Counted from the stretch's first letter, positions 9,102 to 17,655 are shown. The stretch: DNA of 64,000 nt from Arthrobacter sp. MYb229 (GCF_002975405.1 NZ_PCPS01000002.1:248001-312000); one strand, 5' to 3'. The notes: a model not told the origin generated them from the sequence alone. Program-made: numbers and translations.

Positions 9102-9318
9102 CTGCTGCTCCTTCTAGGGTACTGATTTTGGAAGTAGCTTACGTTTTAGTTCTACGATGCGAAATCCTAGCCCCAAGAATACCCCGAAAATCCCATTTTC
9201 TTCCACGATCCGAAAATTAGTGGATAAAAAATCGTGCTTCAGCACACAAAAACCTCTTGCATTTTCATTTTGAGGATAATAGTATCCACTATACGGAAAA
9301 CTTTTACAGGAGGATCTG
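9102..9318 (+). promoter_or_regulatory. divergent control region iclR / malic enzyme with two palindromes
   Basis: AT-rich 217 bp between divergent genes. GAAAAT-ccc-ATTTTC at 9186-9200 and GGATA-N4-TATCC at 9274-9287 are perfect inverted repeats. AGTGGAT (about 9219) and ATCCACT (9284-9290) form a distant inverted pair around them. An AGGAGG ribosome site lies at 9309-9314, before the malic enzyme ATG. These are candidate IclR operators; no site is proven. Confidence 0.5.
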
Positions 9319-10704
9319 ATGGCAGCACCAAGCCCGGGATATTCATTGACGCTTCGCGTGGAGACCCCAGCATCGATAACCGCGACCAGTGAACTGGCTG
9401 CGGCAGTAGGCTCGGCCGGTGCGCACATCACGGCCTTGGACGTCACCGAATCGCACCATACCCACATGGTGGTCGACGTTTCCTGCAACACCACCGACGT
9501 CGCCCACGGCGACACGGTTCGCGATGCCCTGAACAATCTTGACGGGGTGAATGTCCGCAACGTGTCGGACCGCACCTTCTTGATGCACCTTGGCGGAAAG
9601 CTCTCGGTGACGCCCAAGGTGGCGCTGCGCAACCGCGATGACCTCTCCCGGGCCTATACCCCGGGTGTTGCCCGCGTCTGCATGGCAATCGCAGAGAATC
9701 CGGCAGATGCCCGAAACCTCACGATCAAGCGCAATACCATCGCCGTGGTCACCGACGGTTCGGCCGTTCTGGGGCTGGGCAATATCGGCCCGGCCGCCGC
9801 TTTGCCGGTGATGGAAGGCAAGGCCGCGCTGTTCAAGCAGTTCGCCGACGTCGATGCCTGGCCGGTCTGCCTCGACACCCAGGACACCGACGAGATCGTC
9901 AACATCGTCAAGGCACTAGCCCCCGTCTACGGCGGGGTTAATCTCGAAGACATCGCCGCCCCGCGCTGCTTCGAGATCGAGGCCCGCCTGCGCGAGGAGC
10001 TGGACATCCCGGTCTTCCACGACGATCAGCACGGAACCGCCATCGTGACGCTGGCCGCCCTGGTCAATGCGGTGAAGGTAGTGGACAAGAAGCTTGCGGA
10101 CCTGCGCATCGTGGTTTCCGGTGTCGGCGCCGCCGGCAACGCCATCATCCAGCTGCTCAAGGCGCGCGGTGCAAGCAATATCGTCGCCTGCGGGCGCAAC
10201 GGAGCGATCAACCGCAACGAACAGTACACCGATGCGCACCGGACCTGGTTGGCCGAGAACACCAACCCGGAGAACTTCACCGGAACGCTGAAGCAGGCCG
10301 TAGTCAATGCCGATGTGTTCATCGGGGTTTCGGCACCGAATGTCCTGGACGAAGAAGATATCGCCGCGATGAACGAACGCGCGATCGTCTTCGCCATGGC
10401 CAACCCGGATCCCGAAGTGGATCCTGCGGTTGCCGGTCGCCACGCGATGGTGGTCGCCACCGGACGCAGCGACTTCCCGAACCAGATCAACAACGTGCTG
10501 GCCTTCCCCGGATTCTTCCGCGGATTGCTCGACGCTGGCGTTGCCGATATAACCGACGCCATGCTCTTAGCCGCGGCAGATGCCATCGCCGCCCGGGTTG
10601 CGCCGGAAGAGCTGAATCCCGGGTTTATTGTCCCTTCGGTCTTTGACCCGCTGGTAGCCGGGAACGTGGCGGCAGCGGTGGTCCAAGCAGCCGGAAAGCA
10701 GTAA
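9319..10704 (+). CDS. NAD(P)-dependent malic enzyme with N-terminal ACT domain
   Basis: Oxidative decarboxylation of malate to pyruvate plus CO2 (461 aa). Residues about 8-80 form an ACT-like regulatory domain ('TLRVETPASITATSELAAAV', 'NLDGVNVRNVSDRTFLMHL'). The malic enzyme catalytic part begins at about 90 with 'RDDLSRAYTPGVARVCMAI', includes 'TDGSAVLGLGNIGPAAALPVMEGKA', and has metal ligands in 'DIPVFHDDQHGTAIV'. The Rossmann motif is 'VVSGVGAAGNAIIQLL' at about 265. It is first in a four-gene operon that makes and uses glyoxylate, so it likely drains the malate formed by the next gene product to pyruvate. Confidence 0.93.
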   Translation: MAAPSPGYSLTLRVETPASITATSELAAAVGSAGAHITALDVTESHHTHMVVDVSCNTTDVAHGDTVRDALNNLDGVNVRNVSDRTFLMHLGGKLSVTPKVALRNRDDLSRAYTPGVARVCMAIAENPADARNLTIKRNTIAVVTDGSAVLGLGNIGPAAALPVMEGKAALFKQFADVDAWPVCLDTQDTDEIVNIVKALAPVYGGVNLEDIAAPRCFEIEARLREELDIPVFHDDQHGTAIVTLAALVNAVKVVDKKLADLRIVVSGVGAAGNAIIQLLKARGASNIVACGRNGAINRNEQYTDAHRTWLAENTNPENFTGTLKQAVVNADVFIGVSAPNVLDEEDIAAMNERAIVFAMANPDPEVDPAVAGRHAMVVATGRSDFPNQINNVLAFPGFFRGLLDAGVADITDAMLLAAADAIAARVAPEELNPGFIVPSVFDPLVAGNVAAAVVQAAGKQ

Positions 10705-10759
10705 AACCCACACGTAAATATTGTCGCTGGAACACGACACTGACAGGTTAAGGAGCACC

Positions 10760-12388
10760 ATGACCATCTCAATTACACGAATCCCAGAGGTAAGCGGCGC
10801 GGAAGCGATCCTCAGCGCCGAGGCGCTGGCATTCATTGAAAAGCTGCACGAAAAGTTCGCCGGCACGCGCAACGAGCTGCTGGAAGCACGCGGTGAGCGC
10901 CGCCAGCAGTTCTCCAAGGCACGCGCCATCGACTTCGACCCGGAAACCGAGGCGGTGCGCACCGGGGACTGGAAGGTCGCCGAGGCCCCTGCAGCCCTGC
11001 GCGACCGCCGCGTGGAGATCACCGGCCCGGCAAGCCCGGCCAAAATGGCCATCAACGCGCTGAACTCAGGGGCCAAGGTCTGGCTTGCGGACCTGGAGGA
11101 CGCCTCGACGCCGAGCTGGTCCAATGTCATCGACGCGATCGCCAACCTGAACGCGGCGGCTCGCGGGGAGCTGTCCTTCACCTCGCCGGAGGGCAAGACC
11201 TACGCGTTGCGCACCGACGCGCCACGCGCGGTTGTTGTGGTCCGCCCCCGCGGCTGGCACCTGCCGGAGAACAATGTGCTGATCGACGGCAAGCCGGCGA
11301 TCGGTGCGCTGGTCGACTTCGGCCTGCACTTCTTCCATAACGCCAAGGTGCTGGCAGAATCGGGCCAGGGCCCGTTCTACTACCTGCCGAAGATGGAGCA
11401 CTACCTGGAGGTGCGCCTCTGGAACGAGGTGTTCACCTTCGCACAGGCCGAGCTCGGCATCGACTACGGCACCGTGCGCGCCACGATGCTCATCGAAACG
11501 ATTCCCGCGGCCTTCCAGATGGAAGAGTTCCTCTACGAACTGCGCGACCACGTCTCGGGCCTGAACGCCGGACGCTGGGATTACCTGTTCTCCATCATCA
11601 AGACCTTCCGCGAGGCGGGAGACGCGTTCATCATGCCGGACCGCTCGGCCGTGGCCATGACCGCGCCGATGATGCGCGCCTACACCGAGCTGCTGGTGAA
11701 GACCTGCCACAAGCGCGGGGCTTTCGCCATGGGAGGCATGGCCGCCTTCATCCCGAACCGCCGTGAACCAGAGGTCACCGCCGCGGCCTTCGCCAAGGTC
11801 CGTGAAGACAAGAACCGCGAAGCCACGGACGGCTTCGACGGCTCCTGGGTTGCCCACCCGGACCTGGTGGAAATCTGCAAGGAAATCTTCGACGGCGCAT
11901 TGGGTGATAAGCCAAACCAGATCGACCGCCAGCGTCCAGAGGTTGAGGTCACCGCCGCGCAGCTGCTCGACGTAGCCAGCGCCCCGGGCGAGGTCACCGA
12001 GGCTGGCGTCCGCGCCAACCTGTACGTCGCGGTGAACTACGTGGCCGTGTGGCTTTCGGGCAATGGCGCGGTAGCCATCCACAACCTGATGGAAGATGCC
12101 GCGACCGCGGAGATCTCCCGCTCGCAGATCTGGCAGCAGATCCGCAACGAGGTCGTGGCCTCCGACACCGGCAACACCATCACCACGCAGTTGGTCTCCA
12201 CGATCCTCGCCGAAGAGGTTGAGCGTCTGCGTTCCGAAGTGAACAACGAGGAGCAGTTCGCCGCCTTCTACCAGCCGGCAGCCGAGCTGATCGCGAAGCT
12301 GACCAGCGGCAAGGATGAGGACTTCGCTGACTTCTTGACCACCCCAGCGTACGAACTATTGGATAAGGAATTCGTGACCAAGCCATGA
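10760..12388 (+). CDS. aceB: malate synthase A
   Basis: Condenses glyoxylate with acetyl-CoA to malate. ATG at 10760 has TTAAGGAG 6-7 nt upstream; an earlier TTG in frame has no ribosome site. The length of 542 aa fits malate synthase A. Family motifs are 'ALNSGAKVWLADLEDASTPSW', 'RPRGWHLPE', 'YYLPKMEHYLEVRLWNEVF', 'GTVRATMLIETIPAAFQMEE' and 'GLNAGRWDYLFSIIK'. The catalytic Arg and Asp fall within these. It overlaps the following gene by 4 bp (ATGA). No isocitrate lyase is nearby, so here it probably serves ureide-derived glyoxylate rather than the glyoxylate shunt (inference). Confidence 0.95.
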   Translation: MTISITRIPEVSGAEAILSAEALAFIEKLHEKFAGTRNELLEARGERRQQFSKARAIDFDPETEAVRTGDWKVAEAPAALRDRRVEITGPASPAKMAINALNSGAKVWLADLEDASTPSWSNVIDAIANLNAAARGELSFTSPEGKTYALRTDAPRAVVVVRPRGWHLPENNVLIDGKPAIGALVDFGLHFFHNAKVLAESGQGPFYYLPKMEHYLEVRLWNEVFTFAQAELGIDYGTVRATMLIETIPAAFQMEEFLYELRDHVSGLNAGRWDYLFSIIKTFREAGDAFIMPDRSAVAMTAPMMRAYTELLVKTCHKRGAFAMGGMAAFIPNRREPEVTAAAFAKVREDKNREATDGFDGSWVAHPDLVEICKEIFDGALGDKPNQIDRQRPEVEVTAAQLLDVASAPGEVTEAGVRANLYVAVNYVAVWLSGNGAVAIHNLMEDAATAEISRSQIWQQIRNEVVASDTGNTITTQLVSTILAEEVERLRSEVNNEEQFAAFYQPAAELIAKLTSGKDEDFADFLTTPAYELLDKEFVTKP

Positions 12389-13638
12389 GCAATCTCTTCG
12401 ATGAGTCAACCCTAGCGGCCGTGGAAGCGCGGCTGGCCGACACCGACAGGCTCCTCGCCCACGGCTACCCGGGGGAGAGCGGAGCGCGCCAGCCGGTGCA
12501 CACCGTGTATGTTCCCGGGGACCGGTTCACCGGCGAGCTTGCCGCGCAGTGGGGCGCCGCAGCCCTCGCGGTCGCCGGCGGTGCCGCGGGACTCGGCGAG
12601 CTGGCGGCCACGCTGGGACTCGCCGAGCCCGAGCGGCTCGGTGCCTTGGTGGCGGCCAAGCTAGAGGTTGAACCCATCGAAGATCTGCGCCTCGACTTCG
12701 AGGATGGCTACGGCAACCGGCCGGACGCCGAGGAGGACGCGCACGCACTAGCCGCCGCCGACTCGGTATCCGCCGCCGTAGCCGCAGGGCAGGCACCGGC
12801 CTGCCTGGGCATCCGCTTCAAATGCTTCGAGGCCCCTACCCGGGCACGCGGCATCCGCACCCTGGATCTATTCATCTCCCGGCTGCTTGAAAACGGTCCG
12901 CTGCCCGCCGGGCTGCGGCTGACTCTGCCCAAGGTCAGTACCGTAGCTCAGGTCGAGGCGATGGTATTCCTCGCCGAGAAGCTGGAGCAGAATCATGGGC
13001 TCGAAGCCGGAGAGATCCGCTTCGAGGTGCAGGTAGAGACGCCGCAGGTGATCATCGCGGCCGACGGCAGCCACCCGGTGGCGCAGCTGATCCACGCCGG
13101 CCAAGGCAGAATTTCCTCCCTGCACTACGGCACCTACGACTACTCGGCCTCCCTTGGCATCGCAGCCGCCTACCAATCGATGGAGCACCCGGTCGCCGAC
13201 TTCGCCAAGGACGTCATGCAGGTGGCGGTCGCGGGCACCGGGGTGGAGCTATCGGACGGCTCCACCAACATCATTCCGGCCGGAGACCCGGAGAATATTG
13301 CGGCGGCCTGGGCTCTGCATGCCCGACTGGTGCGCCGCCACCTGGAACGCGGGATCTACCAGGGCTGGGATATGCACGCGAATCAGCTGCCCACCCGCTA
13401 CCTGGCCACCTTCGCCTTCTTCCGCGAAGGATTGCAGGCCGCAGCGACGCGGCTGCGCAACTACGTCCACCGGATCGACTCGGCCATCATGGACGAACCG
13501 GCCACCGCGCGAGCCCTGGCCCGCTATATCCACCGCGGCGTGAGCTGCGGTGCGGTGGGCGAAGAAGAAGTCCAGGAACTAGCCCAAATCACAACCGCCG
13601 AACTCGAAGCAATCGCGCTAAACCGTTCACATGCCTAG
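12385..13638 (+). CDS. DUF6986 family aldolase-like protein (HpcH/HpaI TIM-barrel superfamily)
   Basis: 417-aa protein with a citrate lyase/malate synthase-like barrel: 'IEDLRLDFEDGYGNRPDAEEDAHA' (acidic metal or CoA-ester site, about 94-117), 'GIRFKCFEAPTRARGIRTLDLF', 'LPKVSTVAQVEAMVF', 'RFEVQVETPQVIIAADG' and 'LHYGTYDYSASLGIAAAYQ'. The start overlaps the malate synthase stop (ATGA). Proteins of this family recur beside malate synthase in actinobacterial allantoin clusters. The reaction has not, to my knowledge, been established; a C-C lyase acting on a glyoxylate-derived acid is a guess from fold and context. Confidence 0.8.
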   Translation: MSNLFDESTLAAVEARLADTDRLLAHGYPGESGARQPVHTVYVPGDRFTGELAAQWGAAALAVAGGAAGLGELAATLGLAEPERLGALVAAKLEVEPIEDLRLDFEDGYGNRPDAEEDAHALAAADSVSAAVAAGQAPACLGIRFKCFEAPTRARGIRTLDLFISRLLENGPLPAGLRLTLPKVSTVAQVEAMVFLAEKLEQNHGLEAGEIRFEVQVETPQVIIAADGSHPVAQLIHAGQGRISSLHYGTYDYSASLGIAAAYQSMEHPVADFAKDVMQVAVAGTGVELSDGSTNIIPAGDPENIAAAWALHARLVRRHLERGIYQGWDMHANQLPTRYLATFAFFREGLQAAATRLRNYVHRIDSAIMDEPATARALARYIHRGVSCGAVGEEEVQELAQITTAELEAIALNRSHA

Positions 13639-13648
13639 GAGGAACATC

Positions 13649-14482
13649 ATGACCGCAGCAGCCGCACAAAAAGCCGCGTACTACACCAACTTCGGCGGCC
13701 ACCCGCCGCAAACCGACCTGTTGACCGATCGCGCGATCGTCACCGAGGCCTACACGGTCATTCCCAAGGGGGTGCTGCGCGATATCGTCACCAGCGTGTT
13801 CCCCGAATGGTCCAGCACCCGCGCCTGGGTGCTGAACCGCCCGGTGGCCGGGGGCGCCACCACCTTCGCCCAGTCGATTCTCGAAGTCTCTCCCGGCGGA
13901 GGAGCGGCCAAGCCGGAACCTCAGGCCGAGGTGTCGGGCTTCATCTTTGTGCTGGGCGGCGAATTGACCCTGGTGATCGAGGGCCAAGAGCATGTGCTCG
14001 CCGATGGCGGCTACGCCTACCTGCCGGCCGGAGCCAGCTGGTCCGCACGCAACGACGGCGCCGAGGTGGCGAATTTCCACTGGATCCGCAAGCGCTACGA
14101 GCCGGTGGCCGGCGTGGCGGCACCGGGGCCGGTAGTGGGCAACGAACGCGACGTGGAACCGGGCGAGATGCCGGGCACCGACGGCAAATGGCGCACCACC
14201 CGGATGCTCGACCCGAATGACATCGCCTTCGACTTCGGGGTGAATATCGTGACCTTCGAGCCGGGAGCCTCGATTCCCTTCGCCGAAACCCACGTGATGG
14301 AACATGGCCTGTATGTCCTGGAAGGAAAGGGCGTCTACCGCTTGAACGGGGACTGGGTCGAGGTTGAAGCCGGGGACTACATGTCACTGCGCGCCTTCTG
14401 CCCACAGGCTTGCTACGCCGGAGGGCCGAGCAACTTCCGTTACCTGCTGTACAAGGATCAGAACCGCCAGGTCGCGTTGTAG
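13649..14482 (+). CDS. allE: (S)-ureidoglycine aminohydrolase
   Basis: Bicupin enzyme that releases ammonia from (S)-ureidoglycine to give (S)-ureidoglycolate. The ATG at 13649 has an AGGAGG ribosome site; an ATG at 13631 in the same frame is too close to that site to be used. There are 277 aa with two cupin domains: the first has 'FIFVLGGELTLVIEGQEHVLADGGYAYLPAG', the second 'FEPGASIPFAETHVMEHGLYVLEGKGVYRL', whose His/Glu residues are the expected Mn ligands. The ending 'FRYLLYKDQNRQ' is typical of AllE. Allantoinase and allantoicase/allantoate amidohydrolase genes are not in this window. A strong terminator follows directly. Confidence 0.92.
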   Translation: MTAAAAQKAAYYTNFGGHPPQTDLLTDRAIVTEAYTVIPKGVLRDIVTSVFPEWSSTRAWVLNRPVAGGATTFAQSILEVSPGGGAAKPEPQAEVSGFIFVLGGELTLVIEGQEHVLADGGYAYLPAGASWSARNDGAEVANFHWIRKRYEPVAGVAAPGPVVGNERDVEPGEMPGTDGKWRTTRMLDPNDIAFDFGVNIVTFEPGASIPFAETHVMEHGLYVLEGKGVYRLNGDWVEVEAGDYMSLRAFCPQACYAGGPSNFRYLLYKDQNRQVAL

Positions 14483-14493
14483 GGCATTAAAGA

Positions 14494-14532
14494 ACGCTGG
14501 CTGCGGAACTCGTTGAGTTCCGCAGCCAGCGT
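14494..14532 (+). terminator. terminator hairpin after the ureide/glyoxylate operon
   Basis: Perfect 18-bp inverted repeat (14494-14511 with 14515-14532) with a 3-nt loop. It sits between convergent genes and probably ends both transcripts. There is no long T-run. Confidence 0.8.
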
Positions 14533-14579
14533 GAGCCTTGGGCGTGCCGGAGAGAAGTCCCGGGTGCGCGTGGGGCTTG

Positions 14580-15278
14580 CTACCAAGCAGGCAGGGCCGG
14601 GATCGGCCCATCTGCCTCAATGTGCCGCGACTGGCCGCGGGCGAGCCATTCGATGAGGCCTTCGCGGTCCGAGCGGACCTTCAGCGCGCCGTCGCCGATA
14701 ACCCATTCGTCGCCTTCTTCGGTGACCAGCGTCATGCCCGGGGCGTTCTTCACGCGCATGGTGCGTACCGCGGCCTCCACGGCGTTTTCTTGTGAATCCG
14801 GGTCCGCCTCCTCGATGGTCCAGGCGGTGTCCAGATCGTGGTGGTGGATGACGATCTCCGCGATCCGAAGCGCCACGATGGAGGTCGCCGGGATGATCTT
14901 GCCGTGCAGATCCACCTCTTCGACCACTAGCTCGCCGGTGAGACGCTCGGACTGCTCGGCAAAGAACGTTGCCGCGTCGCGGAAACCCGCGAGCAGTTCT
15001 TCGCGGGGCAAGGCGGCAAGCTCGGCGATTTCTGCGTTGCGCGCCTCGGTGGACGCATAAAGCTGCTGCGGTTCGCCGGTAATGGCCCAATCGATGAGCT
15101 TGACCAGGGTGCGGCCGTTGGATGCGAGGTGGGCGATGACATGCGCTCGGCTCCAGCCCTCGCAGAGAGAATCGGCGGCCAGCTCATCGGCGGACAGGGT
15201 GTCAATCGTGGCCATCATCATCGAGGTTTCACGGTTGAGTCGGGAGAGGTCTGAATGCAATCGGGCGGTGTTGATCAT
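14580..15278 (-). CDS. maleylpyruvate isomerase family mycothiol-dependent protein
   Basis: 232-aa member of the DinB-like four-helix metalloenzyme family used by actinobacteria for mycothiol-dependent reactions. The N-terminal domain (about 1-160) has 'LCEGWSRAHVIAHLASNGRTLVKLIDWA' with the first metal His, and 'ALRIAEIVIHHHDLDTAW' with the His cluster. The C-terminal part (about 165-232) is the SCP2-like 'VTEEGDEWVIGDGALKVRSDREGLIEWLARG'. Substrate unknown; members serve in detoxification or thiol transfer. It stands alone, convergent with the allE operon. The gap 15279-15433 holds no clear gene. Confidence 0.85.
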   Translation of the reverse strand: MINTARLHSDLSRLNRETSMMMATIDTLSADELAADSLCEGWSRAHVIAHLASNGRTLVKLIDWAITGEPQQLYASTEARNAEIAELAALPREELLAGFRDAATFFAEQSERLTGELVVEEVDLHGKIIPATSIVALRIAEIVIHHHDLDTAWTIEEADPDSQENAVEAAVRTMRVKNAPGMTLVTEEGDEWVIGDGALKVRSDREGLIEWLARGQSRHIEADGPIPALPAW

Positions 15279-15433
15279 GCTGTCACCCTACCAATGGGTG
15301 GTTTGAAAATGACTCGGAAAACCGATCTATATCGAACGAGTATCGCCGTACCCGTCAGAAGTTTCAGTGCTTGGAGCCTAGCGCTGCAGCTGGATTTGAG
15401 TATAAGAAGTCGAAGTTTCAGGAGTAGGGGCTG

Positions 15434-16003
15434 ATGAGTTCATACGCTTCGGTATTGCAATTGAAATTCAGAATCAGACGTACCAGTCCGCCGATCTGGC
15501 GCAGGGTTTTGGTTCCAGGTTCGATGCGGCTGGACCAATTGCATCAGGTGATTCAGTACAGTTTCGGTTGGTACGACGCGCACCCGCACCAGTTTGAGCT
15601 CAATGGTGTTAATGGGGTGAGCTTCGGTCCGGCTGGTTCCGAGATTAGATCCGATGTTGATGAGTCCACGGTATGCCTCGACGAACTGCTAAGTCATGGG
15701 CAGGGCAAGCTCGATTACGTCTATGACTTCGGTGACTACTGGGAAGTCCGTATCGAGCTGGAAGGACTGCCACCGGTCGACGCTGGCCCGTTGCCGCGGT
15801 GCATTGGCGGGCGCAGGATGGCTCCACGGGAAGACTCGGGAGGGCCGCTTGGGTGGGCCATGGTGATCGAAGCGCTGAAGGACCCGGATCATCCGGATCA
15901 AGCGGAGTACCGAGAATGGCTCTTCCTGCGCGACGGTGAGCAGTTCGATGCTTCGCTTTTCGACAAGCAGCGCGTCAACGAAATGTTTGAGTATGCCCGC
16001 TAG
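15434..16003 (+). CDS. plasmid pRiA4b ORF-3 family protein
   Basis: 189-aa single-domain protein. It shows the family pattern: 'LKFRIRRTSPPIWRRVLVPG' at the N-terminus, 'LHQVIQYSFGWYDAHPHQFE', 'LDYVYDFGDYWEVRIELE' and 'PLPRCIGGRRMAPREDSGG'. The family is widespread, often beside mobile DNA, and has no established function. An AGGGG ribosome site lies close to the ATG. A second, larger member starts at 21001. The gene abuts the Fic cassette described below. Confidence 0.88.
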   Translation: MSSYASVLQLKFRIRRTSPPIWRRVLVPGSMRLDQLHQVIQYSFGWYDAHPHQFELNGVNGVSFGPAGSEIRSDVDESTVCLDELLSHGQGKLDYVYDFGDYWEVRIELEGLPPVDAGPLPRCIGGRRMAPREDSGGPLGWAMVIEALKDPDHPDQAEYREWLFLRDGEQFDASLFDKQRVNEMFEYAR

Positions 16004-16034
16004 CTGCTGACCGGACACATTGAGCCCCTCAGGT

Positions 16035-16107
16035 AAACGTGTAAAAAATTGGGCGCATTTTTCACGCGTTTACCCGACATGTAAAAAACCTTTACATGTC
16101 TTCTTGG
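16035..16107. repeat. palindromic module A, downstream copy flanking fic
   Basis: 73-bp element nearly identical and in the same orientation to the one at 17211-17282. It contains an imperfect inverted pair (AAACGTGTAAAAAAT and ATTTTTCACGCGTTT) and a perfect one (ACATGTAAA-N5-TTTACATGT, 16077-16099). The shared half-site is ACRTGTAAA. It ends four bases from the fic stop codon. Differences from the other copy are mostly transitions plus one indel. Confidence 0.8.
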
Positions 16108-16110
16108 GTT

Positions 16111-17184
16111 CTAGCCTGCCAGTAGCTCGATGAAGCGATGATTGATAAATAGCCACTCACGGCCTAATTTGATCTGTCTTAGTCGCTGATTGGAGCTAAA
16201 TTCATTCAGCCATTTTGTCGCAGTCGGGCGCGAGATTCCGCAGCGGCTGACTACGTCATTGATTCGGCAATAAGGCTTTTCGAATAAAAGATCAAGCAGT
16301 TCCGCATTCGGTCCTGCTGAGGATTCAGTTCGCAGCTCGTCGCGCATGACTAGTTGCAACTCTTGGATGCTGTCAATTAGCTGCAGAGTCTCGTCGGCTG
16401 TTACTTGAATGCCCTTGAGCATGTATAGCAGCCAGCCCTCCCAGTCATTGTCCTTGGTGACGGCTAGGAGCCTAGTGTAGTACTCCTCTTTGTTGCGGAT
16501 GATGTATCGCGATAAGTAGAGAACCGGCTCCCTTAACAGCTCGACTTCAACGAGTAGGAGGATGTTCAAAATACGCCCGGTGCGGCCGTTTCCATCTGAG
16601 AAGGGATGGATCGCTTCGAATTGATAATGAGCGGCGCTCATAATGACCAATGGATCAATGTCTGGGTTTTCGTGAATGAAGCGTTCCCACTCGGCCAATT
16701 TTTCTTTGATCCGATCCGGGCCTTCGGGTGGTGTGTACCGGGCTTTGCCAGTCACAGGATTTCCAATGTAGGTGCCCGGAAGAGCGCGAACGTCCATGTC
16801 GCGGCCCTTGATATTTGTGCAAACTTCAAGCGCGGTCCGAGTCGTCAACGGACGGCTTTCGATGCTTTGAAGTCCTGTGAAGAGTGCCTCGCGGTAACGC
16901 AGAGTTTCTTTGGTGTCGGAGGATGCATGAACTTCTGAATCCGCTGCTAAACGAAATAGGTCGTCGGTAGTCGTTACGATATTTTCAATCTCGGAACTCG
17001 CTTGTGCTTCGAGCAACGGCAGCGAGCTTATGAGCACACCGGGATTAGGTATACGAAGGACGGCTTGATTCATGGCGGCCAGTGAAGCCCGGGCCTTAGT
17101 TGTCGCTTTGAGTACCGGCCGGGTTTCAAGCTCACTTGCGGGAGGAGCTGCTAGATCGTTGAACGGTAGTTCTGCTTTCCACAT
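16111..17184 (-). CDS. fic: Fic family AMP-transferase with N-terminal inhibitory motif and C-terminal winged helix
   Basis: 357-aa Fic protein; the family transfers AMP (or other nucleotide parts) to protein hydroxyls. The catalytic motif HPFSDGNGRTGR lies at residues 193-204. A class II auto-inhibitory motif, SSEIEN (S63, E67, N68), lies in the N-terminal helix, so the protein should be self-inhibited without a separate antitoxin. The C-terminus (about 310-345) reads 'INDVVSRCGISRPTATKWLNEF', a helix-turn-helix that could bind the adjacent palindromes. The gene is visibly AT-richer than its neighbours, which suggests transfer. The ribosome site is weak. Direct palindromic repeats flank the gene on both sides. 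Confidence 0.92.
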   Translation of the reverse strand: MWKAELPFNDLAAPPASELETRPVLKATTKARASLAAMNQAVLRIPNPGVLISSLPLLEAQASSEIENIVTTTDDLFRLAADSEVHASSDTKETLRYREALFTGLQSIESRPLTTRTALEVCTNIKGRDMDVRALPGTYIGNPVTGKARYTPPEGPDRIKEKLAEWERFIHENPDIDPLVIMSAAHYQFEAIHPFSDGNGRTGRILNILLLVEVELLREPVLYLSRYIIRNKEEYYTRLLAVTKDNDWEGWLLYMLKGIQVTADETLQLIDSIQELQLVMRDELRTESSAGPNAELLDLLFEKPYCRINDVVSRCGISRPTATKWLNEFSSNQRLRQIKLGREWLFINHRFIELLAG

Positions 17185-17210
17185 AGGGACAGTCTATCTA
17201 AGCCATCACG

Positions 17211-17282
17211 AAACGTGTAAAAAAATGTACGTATTTTTTACACGTTTATCTGATATGTAAAAACCTTTACACGTCTTCTCGG
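17211..17282. repeat. palindromic module B, promoter-side copy flanking fic
   Basis: 72-bp copy of module A lying 26 bp upstream of the fic start. It contains a perfect 15-bp-arm palindrome (AAACGTGTAAAAAAa/t with ATTTTTTACACGTTT, 17211-17245) and a weaker second one (ATATGTAAA, TTTACACGT). Its position over the likely fic promoter suggests operator function, possibly autoregulation by the Fic winged helix (inference). Confidence 0.8.
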
Positions 17283-17360
17283 CAATTTCCCCGCTGTAGG
17301 CCGAATGCCTGGTTTGTCTTGAGACATGGGCCTTTGGGCACACGCCTCCGAGGAGATGTA

Positions 17361-17587
17361 ATGGCTGAGCGAAAAATTTGAGGTGCCGGATTCAATCGCC
17401 GCTGCGGCATCGGGCAGACGCTAGATGCGGGCGAACTCGAGCAGATGGCGCTGGCCGAGGTGATCGGGCTTCCTCGCGCACCCAACGCGAAGTTTTGAGT
17501 GCTGGTTACGATGCAGTTGAGCCTGGGTTCTGTGGTGCCAGGGCGATCAAGGAATCGGTCGAGATTTGGTTCAAGGACCAAGGTTGA
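17361..17587 (+). pseudogene. small gene (~75 codons) broken by several frameshifts
   Basis: A GAGGAG ribosome site precedes ATG 17361, which opens MAERK. Plausible protein text then continues in successive frames: 'FEVPDSIAAAASG', then 'TLDAGELEQMALAEVIGLPR' and 'APNAKF', then 'AGYDAVEPGFCGARAIKES' and 'VEIWFKDQG', ending at TGA 17585-17587. A 15-bp terminator stem follows 15 nt later. The whole looks like one decayed conserved small gene. I do not recognise the family. Confidence 0.55.
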
Positions 17588-17602
17588 CCGGTAAAAGTAA
17601 GA

Positions 17603-17635
17603 CTCCCCAGCAATGGCTTGGCCACTGCTGGGGAG
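17603..17635 (+). terminator. terminator hairpin
   Basis: Arms 17603-17617 and 17621-17635 pair 14 of 15 (CTCCCCAGCA...TGCTGGGGAG) with a TTG loop. It follows the broken gene and faces the convergent small acidic gene, so it may serve both. Confidence 0.75.
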
Positions 17636-17655
17636 CAAATGCGCTTGTAGGTAGG

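Noticed and set aside
14494-14532. Inverted repeat as an IS end or attachment site
   Set aside because: It lies between two convergent gene ends with a 3-nt loop and no transposase or target duplication; a terminator explains it.
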